64,000 nucleotides of DNA, from contig NC_081138.1 in NCBI RefSeq assembly GCF_958295425.1, forward strand, positions 25,813,733 through 25,877,732, written 5' to 3'. The stretch comes from Solea solea (Eukaryota > Chordata > Actinopteri > Pleuronectiformes > Soleidae). Of the stretch, positions 1-12,886 are shown piece by piece. The notes under the pieces are model-generated. The model made no database searches. It was not told where the DNA came from and worked only from the letters and a program-made list of their open reading frames with translations. Every line of letters starts with the position of its first letter. Positions within the stretch are counted from its first letter, which is position 1. The position numbers and the translations under genes were made by a program.

Positions 1-219
1 AGAAAGTTTGGATCATAAATTACAAACATGAACATAAATAAAAATAATACCCTGCCAAAGTTACTGTAACCGAGATAAGGGCGTCTATACTGGGTACGTA
101 AATAAAGTCAACAACCCTTCCTCCCGGCAACAACAACCGCGCCACTTCCCTTCACAATAAAACTACACAACAGATATGAGAAACAATACCTGACAAGCTC
201 TACTAAGAGCTGCCATAAT

Positions 220-889
220 TAAAAAAAAACATGTTAAAATACTTTATCAAACTTGCCAGTATTCATGGCAACCAGATATTTATTCAATTGCAAAACATCG
301 GAAAAGTAGCGCCGACTTGGCAGGTTGTTGCGGGGTTCAATATGCGCTATCAACCGTCGGAACCCTCGGCTGGTCGTCAAGAGCAATCATTTCCATTACC
401 TTGATCGTTATTGCCCTGGCCACTGTCTTCCTTTGGTCGAGTCCCAGCTGCGCTGCTTTCTTTTTGTCTGCTGCCTAATGTTACTAGCGTTAGCTTCCTG
501 CCGTTGTTTGTGTACTTCTGGGTGGCGGTTTTTCAAATGACATGATCAAATTTGTGGTATTGAATGACTTGACGCGGAACCCTCCTCGCATTACCTCGAC
601 TTTGCAAGTGTTGCATAATGCTTTTCGCGTATCTTCTATTGACACCCTGAAAAATCGCCCACACCGCTGACATTCTCTCTCCTCCACACACACACACACA
701 CCTTGTGCTGCGCTTGCATCACTGACGCTGTCCCCTTCCCGACACACATACACAAACAGCAATTAGACGGGTATAAACATCGGTTGTTAAAATCGGCGCA
801 GTTTTACTCATTGCACCGATGCCGATATGTTAAAAAATGACGAACATCGGCCGATACCAATATTAATGCCGATATATCGTGCATCCCTA
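220..889 (-). pseudogene. broken hAT-family transposase remnant (BED zinc finger) with one terminal repeat
   Basis: On the minus strand the region reads as a decayed ZBED/hAT transposase. At 540-690 a BED finger is visible: CQRCGRFF, then DTRKALCNTCKVEVMRGG, then KSFNTTNLI. At 320-425 frame-shifted pieces read TIKVMEMIALDDQP and PRNNLPSRRYFSDV, typical of the following transposase segment. The right end (855-889) carries GTAGGGATGCACGATATATC on the minus strand, the hAT-type terminus seen in many fish elements. Stops and shifts break the frame, and most of the catalytic region and the other end are missing. It is a dead fragment. Confidence 0.7.
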
Positions 890-1507
890 CTTATCAGCCT
901 CATCATCAGGAAAGACATAAAGGAATATGAATGTCATGGAAAATGTTCCATGATGTATAACACAGTAGAGGAGAAGAAAATCAGCATATGGCCATCTGAG
1001 GTTAGTCCTTGCTGACTCAAGATTATGGTGTGGCAGTCTGCCAAGTTTTCCTGATATCAGTTTGTTTTATTGAGGAGTGAGTTGGGTACCATGATGGGAA
1101 AAAAAAAGCCAACTATCCTGCACTGGTCTTGGATATAAACCAGATAAGACTAAATTAAGCCATCTGTACCCAACACTGATGGGAGATTAAGACTTTCAGC
1201 CACATGAATTCCTGTTTATACATATTTAAATACACAGAATCTCTGTTTTTTTAAAGTTCTTCTTAGCTGAGGTTCAATTATGTAAAGTGTTCTATTTACA
1301 TATTGAAGCACAGAGGTACTGATACGTCATAAGCTCCTTTAAGACCTGCACTAAGGTCCAGACATTTATTCATCCTGAGATCACTTAACAAATGACTTAA
1401 TGATCAGTAATGAATATCAGGGAAAAAAGCACACAGGAAACGAGCAACCAAATCCGAGTGTAGTGAGACAATGAGACAATCGTTTGTACTTTCTGACTCA
1501 TCATGTG
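890..1507. other. non-coding stretch between two hAT elements
   Basis: AT-rich sequence with no convincing coding frame or family similarity. Only short random open frames are present. Confidence 0.4.
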
Positions 1508-1515
1508 TATGTGAC

Positions 1516-1859
1516 TAGAGCTGCAACTAACGATTATTTTCATAACTGATTAATCTGTCGATTATTTTCTCTGAATAATCGTTTGGTCCAGAAAACCTTA
1601 ACAAATGTTGATCGGTGTTCGTCAAACAGGGAAATGATGATGTTCTCAAATGTCTTGTTTTGATTAACTTTTAATGATTTCTTTGTTATCCAGAGCAAAG
1701 AAATTAAGAAAATATTCACATTTAAGAAGCTTAAACAATGAGAAATCTTGTTTTAATCATGAAAAAAAACTTCAAACCGATTATCGATTATCAAAATAGT
1801 TGTCGATTCATTTAGTAATCGATTAATAATCGATTAATTGATTAATTGTTTCAGCTCTA
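1516..1859. mobile_element. hAT-type MITE with 8-bp target-site duplication
   Basis: A 344-bp element. Its ends are inverted copies: TAGAGCTGCAAC on the left and GTTTCAGCTCTA on the right. It is flanked by TATGTGAC (1508-1515) and TATGTGAA (1860-1867), an 8-bp duplication with one mismatch, as hAT transposases make. The interior is rich in ATCGATTA and AATCG motifs and codes for nothing. It is non-autonomous and was moved by a hAT transposase in trans. Confidence 0.85.
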
Positions 1860-4800
1860 TATGTGAATCTTACTTTGCCTGTCCCTTTTTGGTGACTTAC
1901 ACATTACCGACTGGTAATGATATTACTGATGATAGATTTAGTCAAAGACAGGAAAGAGAACATTATTAAATAAAGAAAAAACAACTAAAAAAGGTTAGAA
2001 AAAACTAAATATCACTATCAGATACAATATCATTCATTATCAACCACTTTATCCTCCATATAGTTATTGAAATTCATGTGATATGTCCAAAATATTGCAC
2101 TAAAAATACAATAAAACAATAAATAAACAAATAAATCACAACTGAGGCTAAATAAATTCTAAAATAACCATTTAACTCACATTTAAGGCTGAGAAATACA
2201 TTATGTATGGTATGGCCTTCAAGAAGGAGCAATGTTTTTAGTTTTGTGTTTAATCTGGAGTAACTTCTCTACTTTTCCTCAGCTTGTTGATTCAGTTTTG
2301 TTGCTCTGGCTAATGTCAAAAGATCTCAATTTTCTCAAGATGAAAAGTCTTGACTTTACCTGACTTTTATTTCAGTTTAATTTACACAGACAGACACTGA
2401 GATATTTGAAGGTTTCAACAACATCCACCCATTGACCCTTAATATGTGATACTAAATAATAACAGGGGAGAGATCCTTCTTCTTCTTCCTTCTGAAATCA
2501 ATGATTAATAATTTGATCCTTTTTTTAAAACGTCTTTGTTAAACCAGCTTCAACCTCTCATCTGAAGTTGAGGTTACCTCGAGTAAGCAGATACACCAGA
2601 GTGGTGTCGTCTGGAAACATTTGAAGCAGACAGGATGTCTCACTGTGACTACAGTCAGCTGTATAAAGTGTGAATAACAAATGAGATAAAAAGCTCCTGT
2701 GGTTAAAATGGAGTCCGACTGTTTGCTGTCAAGTCTGACAAAGTGATGATGACAGAAAAGATCTCAAACAAATCAAAGCTGTGTCTTGCAATGTAAAACT
2801 AATGAATGGATAGTATTCAAAGCACGAGACAAATAAAAAAAAAGCATAATCTGATCAAATCTGGTGATTTTATGCAGCATGTCAATCCCTCACCCTTCAT
2901 CTATACCAGAAGTAAGATATCAGTGTTATGGGTCTAAGATTAGTATGGAGTAGCTCACATTTATTTATTTTTATTTTTTTTAGGTATAGGAACAAAATGT
3001 CCACATTCTTGGGATTTTTGACAAATAGATTTTGAAAAAACTTAATACGAGACTGGGGAAAACTGGTCCGCACAGACTTTCAGTGTGTGGATGAACACCA
3101 ACTGAACACCTCTTGACCTCATCCACGTTAAAAACTGGACTACAGTCCTCGGGACTGTTCTGTTTAAAGAGATGAGGGAATACTCTCATAAGCGGAATAA
3201 ATCCAATTCATCAAACCTAGCAAATAACTAGCTCATGTACATTTATTGCTGAACAGGGAGACTGTTATTGGTCCCTTAGGCAGTAATTACTTTCAAACCT
3301 TTCTAAAGACCTTTAGTGTTCCTACAGGACATCTGTCCTTCATCTCTCTCCTTACATCTACATGTACTCTGTTTTTGATGATTTCAGCTCTGTTCAAGCC
3401 GTCTTTGTCCCTACTGAAGAATGCAGCTTTTATCTTATTAATAGCTACTTTAACCACCAAGTCACCCAGGGTTTATGATTGGGGTTTGCAGAGAAATACT
3501 GACTCAACACAGGGATTAATGCAACAAGTGAGTTTTCATAATGACCATTCATAACACCATCTATTGTACATGTGTTGTGGTGAATGTCATGTACTCTCAA
3601 TTTAGGCCAAATCAGAAGATATAGCTTCGCTCATGGAGGATGTATATGACATGGACAACAGTTAGAAAAAAAAAGAGTATCAGATATATTCTTAATTGGC
3701 AGGAAGCCACTCTTCAATAAACAACCTCAGTTGTAGACAACAAAAAATAAACTAATTTAAAATATGAATAAATAAGTAACACTGTTCAAAGTGCAAATAA
3801 AATAGAAAAAACGATAGGTAAGATAAGTCAGTGTCCACAGTTCATCCTAAATCTGTGTGTGTGTGTGTGTACTAGTCCTTAAATGAATTCAATGTAATTC
3901 AATGAATGATTCATTGAATTACTGTCTCTATAACTCAAATGCACACAACTGCATGTGTTTTGGCTCACAAAACTAACTCGTTTAGCGTTGTAGTATTAGC
4001 TAGCATATAGCAATAGCACAGGTCATATACTGTATTAGTAACACTTTGTATAGCAATATCCCAATTGCTAACACATAGCACTAGTTCGTTTAGCACAGAC
4101 AATTATCCCCACAGAAATACAACATTAAGCACATTCTTAAATTGAACACTTGTATACCTCCGGTTGGTTTTAAACATTTTCTCAGAAGCATAACGGCACA
4201 CAATAATGATATATCCATAAAATGAGTGCGTAATTAGCCGTGGTCGGCAGCCGCTAGCATGCTATGCTAAGCACTAATGGTTCCTACTCACCGGAGTTTT
4301 CTCTCGACAAAAACAGGATAAAACGGCGAAGTCCCTTACAGACGCGGATACCTTTCAGAATCAATAACTCAAAACAAAATACAGTTGTATCCACTCTTCA
4401 TCTAATTAACACTAACTTGCTCTCTCTCTTGCCGTAGCGCGTTCATTCTCATCGGTGCCGGGAAAAAAACAAAGGAACTATGACCGTGAGTAGCGCTTGT
4501 GTGTGACTAATACGTACCCTGCTGGTAAAAATTAGGAACTACAACAACATACAAACTCGTTCAGACTGTATAGCTCAAAATAGTTAAACTCCCAAAAAAA
4601 AATTGGGGATTACACTGTGTGTGTAACTAAAGGGCTTTACGTCATCACCATCATTAAAATTACAACCAGCTTTAGTCGTAATCAGCTGTTTTGGAACCAT
4701 GGGAGAATATATGGATGTAAAAGATATCAAAAAAATCGCATCAGACTCTTAATATTGTCTCTGTGGTCAGCTTCCCATTTCCCCGATGGAGGAATGTAAA

Positions 4801-6992
4801 CAACTTTTCATCCCGTGTAAATAAAAACTACCCCTATCAACATGAGATGCTGGTGTCCTGTCTGCTGTGTTGGTAAACGTTTTTCCAAAAATGTACCCAG
4901 AACCAAAGGATGCAAACCAGGGTGGCATTATTAAAAGAAGCCATTACGAGGATGTTCAATTTTGATGTAAATCATAAATTGTCAGGAAATACACTGGTGG
5001 CAACTGGTCATGATCTCATCTACAAGAATCAACAAGAATAGTGTCCATTCATGTGTCATGTTTATGGTCTATTTTCCTCAACACATAATTAACACAATGA
5101 AAAAGGTTTACTGACACTATAAATCAACTGAGAAGTATCTTCATACATACACATCCCTGCTGTACTCATATAACTATCCCAACACGATTAAAGTGAGAAC
5201 AAAATGTGTACATGTCAGCAGACTGTTTTCCATGAGGGCTGATGAATGTAAACAGTAACAAACTCACCTGAATTCATCGCACCGTTCAGAGAAGCCGGAA
5301 CGTCTTGAGGAAAAGACGCAAACTCCACCCAGAGGCTTCGGTTGGAAACTCAGGATCGTCGTATGGTGCGGTGCATTCACACTGAACATGATGCAAATCA
5401 CATACAAAATCAATGCAAACATGCAAGTCGACACAAATATTAGGAGTCCGACTCCAGTCTGACTAAGCGTATACATGTAGGAGTAATCAGACTATTAATT
5501 GCATTATCCATCATGGTAGTCTGACGAAGATTAGCTCGATTTTAGTCAGACTAACGTGACATTAAGAAAGCCGAATTATTGTCTTAGTCCAACGACTTTT
5601 AACATGCATGTGAACGCACTGAGCATCCCAACGTTGTGTTAAAAATGGCGTACCATCAGTGTATGTGTGCCAGAAATTGGGCGGGCCAGAAACTGTGGGA
5701 GGAAGTTGTGTCCTGGTCCTGACTGTCGGTTAGCTCTAGCATTAGCCTCTCCTTTTGTAAATAACAACAAAAGTATATGATCCAGCAATGCTGATAGCGT
5801 GTTGGTTCAAGAAGTATAGGGCATCTGTTTACAGGCTGTGTTTGCTCACGTTACTTAGGGAAAAATTAAATACAAATAGTGTAAATAACAGCATGAATAA
5901 TCACTTTATGTTAATGGATGATTAAATAAGCTGGGTTTAGGAAATAGTGCAGCAGTCAACAAAAACATTGGTACAAGGAGGAATTATTGTATCAAAAACT
6001 TTATTCTCAAATATCTTCAAAATAGTTGATAGATAACCGAGTCTCTTTAACTGCAGGCTGTGAAGCTGCATTCACATACACTGTGTGTTGTTAAAACTTT
6101 TTTTTTTATAACACCCCATGTTGTTTATCTCTCTTTTATGGTAGAACAGAAAAAGTTTTCCCACATTTCCAATGCTTTAATTCACCAGTACTAGTTTACC
6201 GATCGACATAGAAACCTCTGAAATGGTCGCCAATTTGCCAACGCTGCCACCGAATTTACTCTATTTTCCAATCGGAACCCACAATGTCCTAGCAAGGACT
6301 TCCAGGTCACTTTTTTGGGGGCCATAAAGGGATCATGTCTTCCAAATTCTTTTGGGCCTGTGGAAATCATCTTTCTCCTAGATACAGATGTTGGGATCAG
6401 TCTCGCGGGGGCTGCTGTTACACAGGAATGCTGACTGTGAAAAAAAGACGGTGCCATTTTTCACCCAAAAACGTCAGTGTTCATAATATTATGATGCTAA
6501 ACATCTGTTCGGTTTTTGTATCGAAAATTCATTCCAAAAAAAATTCAATGGGGATTGCAGATGCTCGTGTAATTCTTAAGTCGATGCTGATTGAAAAATA
6601 AAAATGATAGAAACTGAGAAGGGTTAAAACCGTGAATAAATATTTCATTTTGGAAGTGTGACCCCACAGACGTTTCTTGAACACAGAGTCTTGAATTCAG
6701 ATCTCACATACATTTCCGTCCCTGTGTAAAAGCAGCCATAACAGAGCGTAGAGACAATATGACACTTTTGAAACTCGAGCCATAGATGTTTACATGTCGT
6801 GTAACAGTAACAACATTGACTTCATTGAACAAGATTTTGCTGTACCTACATCATTAATCATAAAAATTACAGTATGCTTTATTATTTCTTTCTTTTGTTT
6901 TCTTTCTTTCTTTTTTTTACAAATTCTCCATAAAAAATAGATTTCTGTACAAAATTGTTTTTCTTTTGCACCTACTTCAAGTTCAGCAGCAC

Positions 6993-7022
<30 letters not shown>
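6993..7022. repeat. (GAT)n microsatellite
   Basis: About ten perfect GAT units, then interrupted GGTGATGATGAT-type copies to about 7095. The histidine-rich open frame on the minus strand is a by-product. Confidence 0.9.
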
Positions 7023-7023
<1 letters not shown>

Positions 7024-8194
7024 CGGTGAGGGTGATGATGATAATGAGGATGAGGGTTGTGATGGTCAAAACAACAACGTGAATGATGATGACAACTTCC
7101 CGCTAGGGTCCTGCCATTTCGAATGTATCTCAGTATCACTGGAGACAACAAAAAAATGAAACTATATTTTTCCACTGCACATTCACGAGCAACAAGAGAC
7201 CATTTAATAATGCACATCATTACAGTTTGTTGCTGAGAATGCATCCTGTTATTGTAGCTAATAGTTATACAGTATTCATATGTGTGTGGTGTCCAAATCT
7301 ACAAATGCAAAAGTGCTGACATTATGAATTTTGCGGCGATAAGTGAAGAACTCACCATGTTGTAGATTTTCCCTCAAAGCACTAATTCTAATAACTTACA
7401 GCATGAAAAGTTTGTCTTTTCCAAACCATTAGGAAAAAGGTACAATCTTGAACTGCAATAATGGATATTTTTTATTACATTAGGCTAAGTAGTGAAACCT
7501 ATTGAGCCCAGATATATGAAAGGAGGACAAGGATCATCTAAGAATAGTCCAGACTCAGAGACACAAACAGAAATGTGGGATTTCCATCTCATCGTAAACT
7601 TGCAGGATAGATAATATACATTTGTGTTATTTGGTTCCTGTCCACACAAGACTGAACCTGGACTTTTCTACTCCAGTCACCCGTGCAATCTTGAAACGTG
7701 TTTCCGCCACGTGACAGCGTGAAAAAGGCAATATTTGACATTTACAGTTTTGGCTACCCTTTCTGTTTTTAAACTCACAAAGTCTTTGTTTCATTTTGGA
7801 CTTTGCTGAAAACACCACTTTAAGTGAAGGAGAAATGTGACGTCTTCTTCCCAAACTGTGAAAAAAAACTCCGCTATGGAAGTAGAAAAACAACCTTGAC
7901 ATTTAAAAATTTAGGGAGGTTTTTTCTTTTTTCTCTTTCTTTTTTTAAGACTTACAGGCAGATGTTGTTTTTTAATTGGAAAAATGCTGAGGTCAAATGT
8001 AGAAACTTCAAAAACGGGTCTAATTTCCAGTAGCCACAGACTGCAGTCTTATTCTTACTGAATCTATTGTCACACAGATGTGTTCCACACATTTTCCAAC
8101 AGAAATGTGCAGAAACGCTACGTTAAAGATCTATTTCATTGCAATAAGAAGGGAGTTTTCATTTATTATCTAACTCCAACCCTAATCTGAAGGC

Positions 8195-8325
8195 CACAGT
8201 TAACTAAAGCCCTATCTACTCGTCTTTGGACTGTGGAAGGAAGCTGGAGAACCCAGAGAAAACACACAGAACAAAGCGGTGACATGTGGTGACAGTGCTG
8301 ACCACTGCACCACTGTGTGGCTCTC
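8195..8325 (-). repeat. fragment of a teleost SINE-type repeat
   Basis: Reverse complement reads CCACACAGTGGTGCAGTGGT followed by CAGCACTGTC and, later, TCTCTGGGTTCTCCAGCTTC and CACAGTCCAAAGACG. This is the 5' half of the repeat seen more fully at 34797-35146. The tail half is absent. Confidence 0.55.
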
Positions 8326-9593
8326 TGGGAAGTGTCTAATGTCGTACAATTTCTACAAAGACTTATGACAGAAAGTAAGCTGCGGCACACTGTTGGATTA
8401 ATTGAGAAGAACTGTCATTGTAAGGTCATATCCTCACTAATTATCTTTATTCATTTGCCCCTTCACCATGACTCAGCATCCATTATGCATGCCGGGTTGG
8501 TTCTGTAAGAGTCAAAACAGAATTAAGGGAATTAAATTGTAGATAATATTGTCACCGATATGGAGACACTTTGCACAAGTAAACTGGCAAAGTACTGACT
8601 AGACACAGAATATTAAAAATAAGTTAAATTAAAATGTACACAACAGAGATGATGAAACCACATCCTCCGTGTGTGACTGTACATGTGCTGGCAGCCATAA
8701 AAACAGAATAGTATTAGTATTCTGTTCAAAGCTTAAGATATATGGCATCTATGCCATAACTTTTAAGGATCTGCCCAAATATTTGCTCACATCTGGCTGC
8801 GTTTCTGTCCAAACACATGATCCGAAACCTAAACTTTGATCTTTATACGCCGTAAAAGTCTAAATGTTCTCACTTTGATCACACTCGGAGATCAGATCTG
8901 TGTCATTAATTGTTAAAAATTAGACCTTTTATTATGCTTCTGAGAACCTTGCAGCCTCTAATTTTCAGGCTCCATTATGCACTTTAAACTCCAGGAAATC
9001 TCAACTGAAATAATTAAATCAATTAAAATAGAGGCACTGGGTGCACGCCGGCAATAAAAAGAGAGCAAGCGCACAAACTTCGTGCGCCGACGCTCGACTC
9101 TTGTTTACAGATGTCTCGTTTATTCCTGTGAAGAGATTTTGAATGCGTCTCTTCTGTCTTGTCACTCTCTTTAAGTACCGCCAGTCTTTTAGCTACCAAT
9201 GCACATCTGGGTGTGTTAACGGTCTGTGTCGCACACTTCTGTTTGTGTTTGTGGCTGTCTGTCCTCGACCCTGAAGCAGAAGATGAATGACACAGTGACA
9301 ATGGGGTCTAAGAATAACAACAACATCATCCTCGAGTCATTCTAAAACATAATCGCCATTGTTTCGGGGCACCTCATTTGCAGGATCATGATCTGGGGTG
9401 GATTTGTTTTCAATTAAAATTTAAATAGACGCAACAATTTACTCGTTACTTTAGTCTTGCTTACTTCAAATACATTAATCACATCAAGTCTCTCCAACAC
9501 CAATTGTTGAGGAAATCGACTCTCTGGTCTGAATGGAGCCTTTACCTGGAATATATGATGTGTTTGATGACAAAAATTTATCAGTTTTATGTT

Positions 9594-9599
9594 TTTATT
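9594..9599 (-). promoter_or_regulatory. candidate polyadenylation signal AATAAA for csmd1
   Basis: Minus-strand AATAAA, the first one after the csmd1 stop codon. The downstream 40 nt on that strand are A/T rich. Further AATAAA copies lie at 9119-9124 and 8163-8168, so use of this one is a guess from order alone. Confidence 0.3.
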
Positions 9600-10171
9600 G
9601 TCTGACATCGTACATTCTACTCACCATGTGTAAACACACAAATAATGGTGTGATGTATTATTCGTGTGAGACAAGTATGACCGACGTGTTGAATGAGTGA
9701 AATTGAAAAAGATTAAAGTAAAATTCAGCAGGATAATAGAAACCATGCAGGATGACAGCCAACGCCTGAAGTGTCAACACCGTGATGCTATGCGTGGAGT
9801 CAGAAACAAACAGGAAATGGGCCTGAAGACATAGACACACACACACACACACACACACACTGAAAGCAGTTACATCCGTGATCTAAACCAAGTGCAGCAT
9901 CTTTCATATTTTTGAAAAAAAAAGGAGCAAGAAAAAACACTGCAAGAAATGACAAGCTTGGCAAGCAATTTTTGAAACTACAGTGAATTATTTCACGTCC
10001 TGCAGATTCATGTGCGCTAGCACAGCGTTTTGAACCAAAACGCCAGGAAATGAGCGAAAAGAGAGGTCACGCTCGCTAAGCTTGTGTATTTTTTGGAGTG
10101 AGATTCAGCATTGATAAACACGATGTAACGTACTCTCTGCACAGGAGGTATTTCTAAAAAGGGGCTTTAGT

Positions 10172-10193
10172 GGGGGGGGGGGGGGGGGGGGGG
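10172..10193. repeat. homopolymer of 22 G
   Basis: An uninterrupted G run, so poly-C in the csmd1 RNA if the 3' UTR reaches this far. Its exact length is prone to assembly error. Confidence 0.9.
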
Positions 10194-12886
10194 TCGTCGA
10201 GTGTCGTCAACATTAATTGTGCATGTTGTCTTTGTACTCTGCCTTAAATGACAGATCACATGAAACAGATCACACATGTGCCGTGTGCTCTTCAAAAAGG
10301 GCCTGCTGACATACAATCGTGTGCATCGATATGGAAAAAATGTGTTGAAAGATGAGGAATGGCAATTTGGGAACAAACACGTCCCTTTAAAAGAGAGAAA
10401 CAGCGGCATGTTGTTTCTACAAAGCTCATAATGCCTGCCATCACATCGAGAATCAGAAGATATTTTTCAATATTTTTACCATAGAAGAATCAAGTATCTA
10501 AGAACACGACGGTGTATAATCCCTGTAAATAAAACTAGCAGTGTGGTACGAGTGTTTCAGTGGGATCATACTGCATATTATTATGGGAGTGAGTCTTTCT
10601 GAATATTTCCTCAAGTACCAGCGTTCAGTATGAGCTTTCAGAAACAGCCACTGCTCCAAAGAATGCCAGGAGTGTGTTGCCATTAGCTTTTGTAATGTGA
10701 AAAATTCAGAGGGCTACAGGTCAACTGATCTCAGCTTTCTGGTAGACTAATATGTTGTCATGGCAACAAAATTAAACAGTGATATAGCATGTGGTCACGC
10801 CTTCTGCTAACAGGGAGTCTGAAATATAAATGTGTATATACAAACACTCTGCAACCCTGTATTTAGACATTTTTATACTCTTTTTTTAAAGATAGAATCT
10901 TTTGAATAAAATTCACTTTTTTTTAAATGACTCATTTTTCAAACCCATTTCAGACCCCAAAATTATTATCTTTTTTTTTTCATAACCCAGTCAGAAAAAC
11001 ACACTAGTGCAAAATTTGTGCAGTTTAAGAGTTTATATAAAGTTTATATTTTGGGGTCCCCAGCAGCAATAGTTTGGGAAGTCCCATGGGGCCACTGGGC
11101 TTTTGAACATAGAGTCTGTTCATCAATATCTTCACTGAAGAAAAATGCCAGAAGAGACAACTGGAGACAACTACTTGCCTCTGTTTCCATAGCAACCTGT
11201 CCTTGTCTCTTTTTTTTTTTTTTTTTTTTCAGCAACACTGACAAAGGTGTCTGTCCATTTGTCTGTGTTTGTCCATCAACCATTCTATGCGCTCATCTGC
11301 GTCTGATTTTGTGGCCGGAGAGTGTGTGATAGAAAAGAACGCCAGTCATTATTTGACTGACTGATGATCCCGACCAGAGTTACATGAAAACAAATCATTT
11401 CCTGGATGTGGTCACAGCTGTTTGCAGCAGTTGAAGATCTTGACAGCCTTTTACCTCCAAGCTTCTGCACAGAATCCTGGCCAAGACCAAGAATCAGCTG
11501 TCGGACTCTTTGATTGTGTTAGACAGGCCACTCGAAAACCAGTCCATTGTGTGCGCCAGCCTGGCAACTCGAATGTCTGGTTTTCTGGTTCAGCAGTGTC
11601 TGCCTGCTGCTATAGTGTGTATCGAGCACTTGACTAAATTTAAGGGTCTAATATCTCTAAAGGAATAATTTGAGAGTCCAAAACACATTGAGAACTTTCA
11701 CAAAAGTTGTCGTTCTAAAAACCTATACGCAAATGCTGGATTTGGTATGTTTTAGCCTAACTGTTGCCAAATACTGTAGGTAGATACTGTCAAAAAAGGC
11801 ATTACAGCAAGTGGCAGAGGGTAAAGATAATCACAGGATCCCATAAAAAACAAACAACAAACAACTTACCATACTCTGTGATTGTCCTGCTATATTAAAC
11901 CGCACGCATTCTGTTCCAAGTGTAGGCTAAAACATTTCAAATTGACCTGCTATAGTTATCTCAATCTGTCATATTCCACTGGTTTCCCACCCCGGGTATT
12001 AATTTACTTATATGAGGGTCACGTTCTGTAAAAGAATTGGTCTGGATGAACTTGTGCCTGCATTGACTGCGTTTGGTCGTCAGCATTCACAATTAATATC
12101 CAATTTCACGAAAACAGACTCTTTGAGTTGTCACTGAATCAGAGTCCAGTCCCGTCAAGTGCAGCTCGATGGAAGTCCAGCGGGAGGTTTTGGTCCAGCA
12201 CCAGTGATGTTTTCCTTTTGTTGACCTATTATAGAAATCGTCCAATTACTATGCAACATCTGGAGGGAGCAGTGAGGTGGAATAGTCTATGTGCTTCCCC
12301 TGAGGGTAGAACCTTGCAGTGGTCAAACCCATGTCTGGCCTACAGCAGGAGGAGTTAGTAAGCCTATACCACTGTGCAAATTTAGCATTGGGGGGGGTAA
12401 GGGGTGAGGTTGGGCTAAACCATGATTCAAGTTGCAGGGAGGGAATTTGAGAGGCAATAAAAAGCCCTTTCCATAAGAAGGCTGGGTCATTGTTTTTGCA
12501 GTCAGTCAGGTGACACTGTATCAGCACTGCTTGGTGCTTAAGAAGAATTCTGGTCCCAGTATTGACCTCCTGAACAACAGACTTCATTTAACTTGATGAC
12601 GTCACTGTCTACTCCCTCGTTGGTTGGTTCCAACTTCGTTATCGCTTTCAGACTATTGGGAGTGGCGTATGATACCATTGTTCAGGAGCAGAGCAACAGC
12701 GGAGCTGCGTGACTGTGCAGGTTACGCTGACCTATGAGGGACCAGCATGCTACAACACAGACTGCTCACTGTGACACATCCAAAACACGAGTTTGTTCTG
12801 TCTTTTTTGTTTGTTTGGTTAAACCACACTGCACACTGCAGTATGGAGGTTGGACTAAACCACTGTAAAGTGGCAGGTTTGCTGGA

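Larger units (their letters stand above)
1868..9574. other. intergenic DNA downstream of csmd1; no gene recognised
   Basis: About 7.7 kb of AT-rich DNA without a recognisable coding exon, RNA gene or promoter. It holds a (GT) tract at 3857-3870, a (GAT) microsatellite at 6993-7022 with diverged repeats after it, and a fragment of the SINE-type repeat at 8195-8325. The stretch 3960-4560 is less AT-rich and looks like an old interspersed repeat that I cannot classify. The open frames are short, isolated and low in complexity. Confidence 0.5.
9575..12886 (-). other. csmd1: probable csmd1 3' untranslated region
   Basis: About 3.3 kb follows the stop before the first canonical AATAAA on the minus strand. 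No other gene, splice junction or coding pattern is seen in it. It holds a run of 22 G (10172-10193), a T tract at 11211-11229 and scattered AT-rich patches. A long 3' UTR would suit a neuronal transcript, but the end cannot be fixed without transcript data; the open frames here are short and unlike any family I know. Confidence 0.35.

Noticed and set aside
6972..7244. Open frame with a run of histidines on the minus strand
   Set aside because: It is the translation of the GAT microsatellite and its diverged copies, with no start context, homologue or splice signal.
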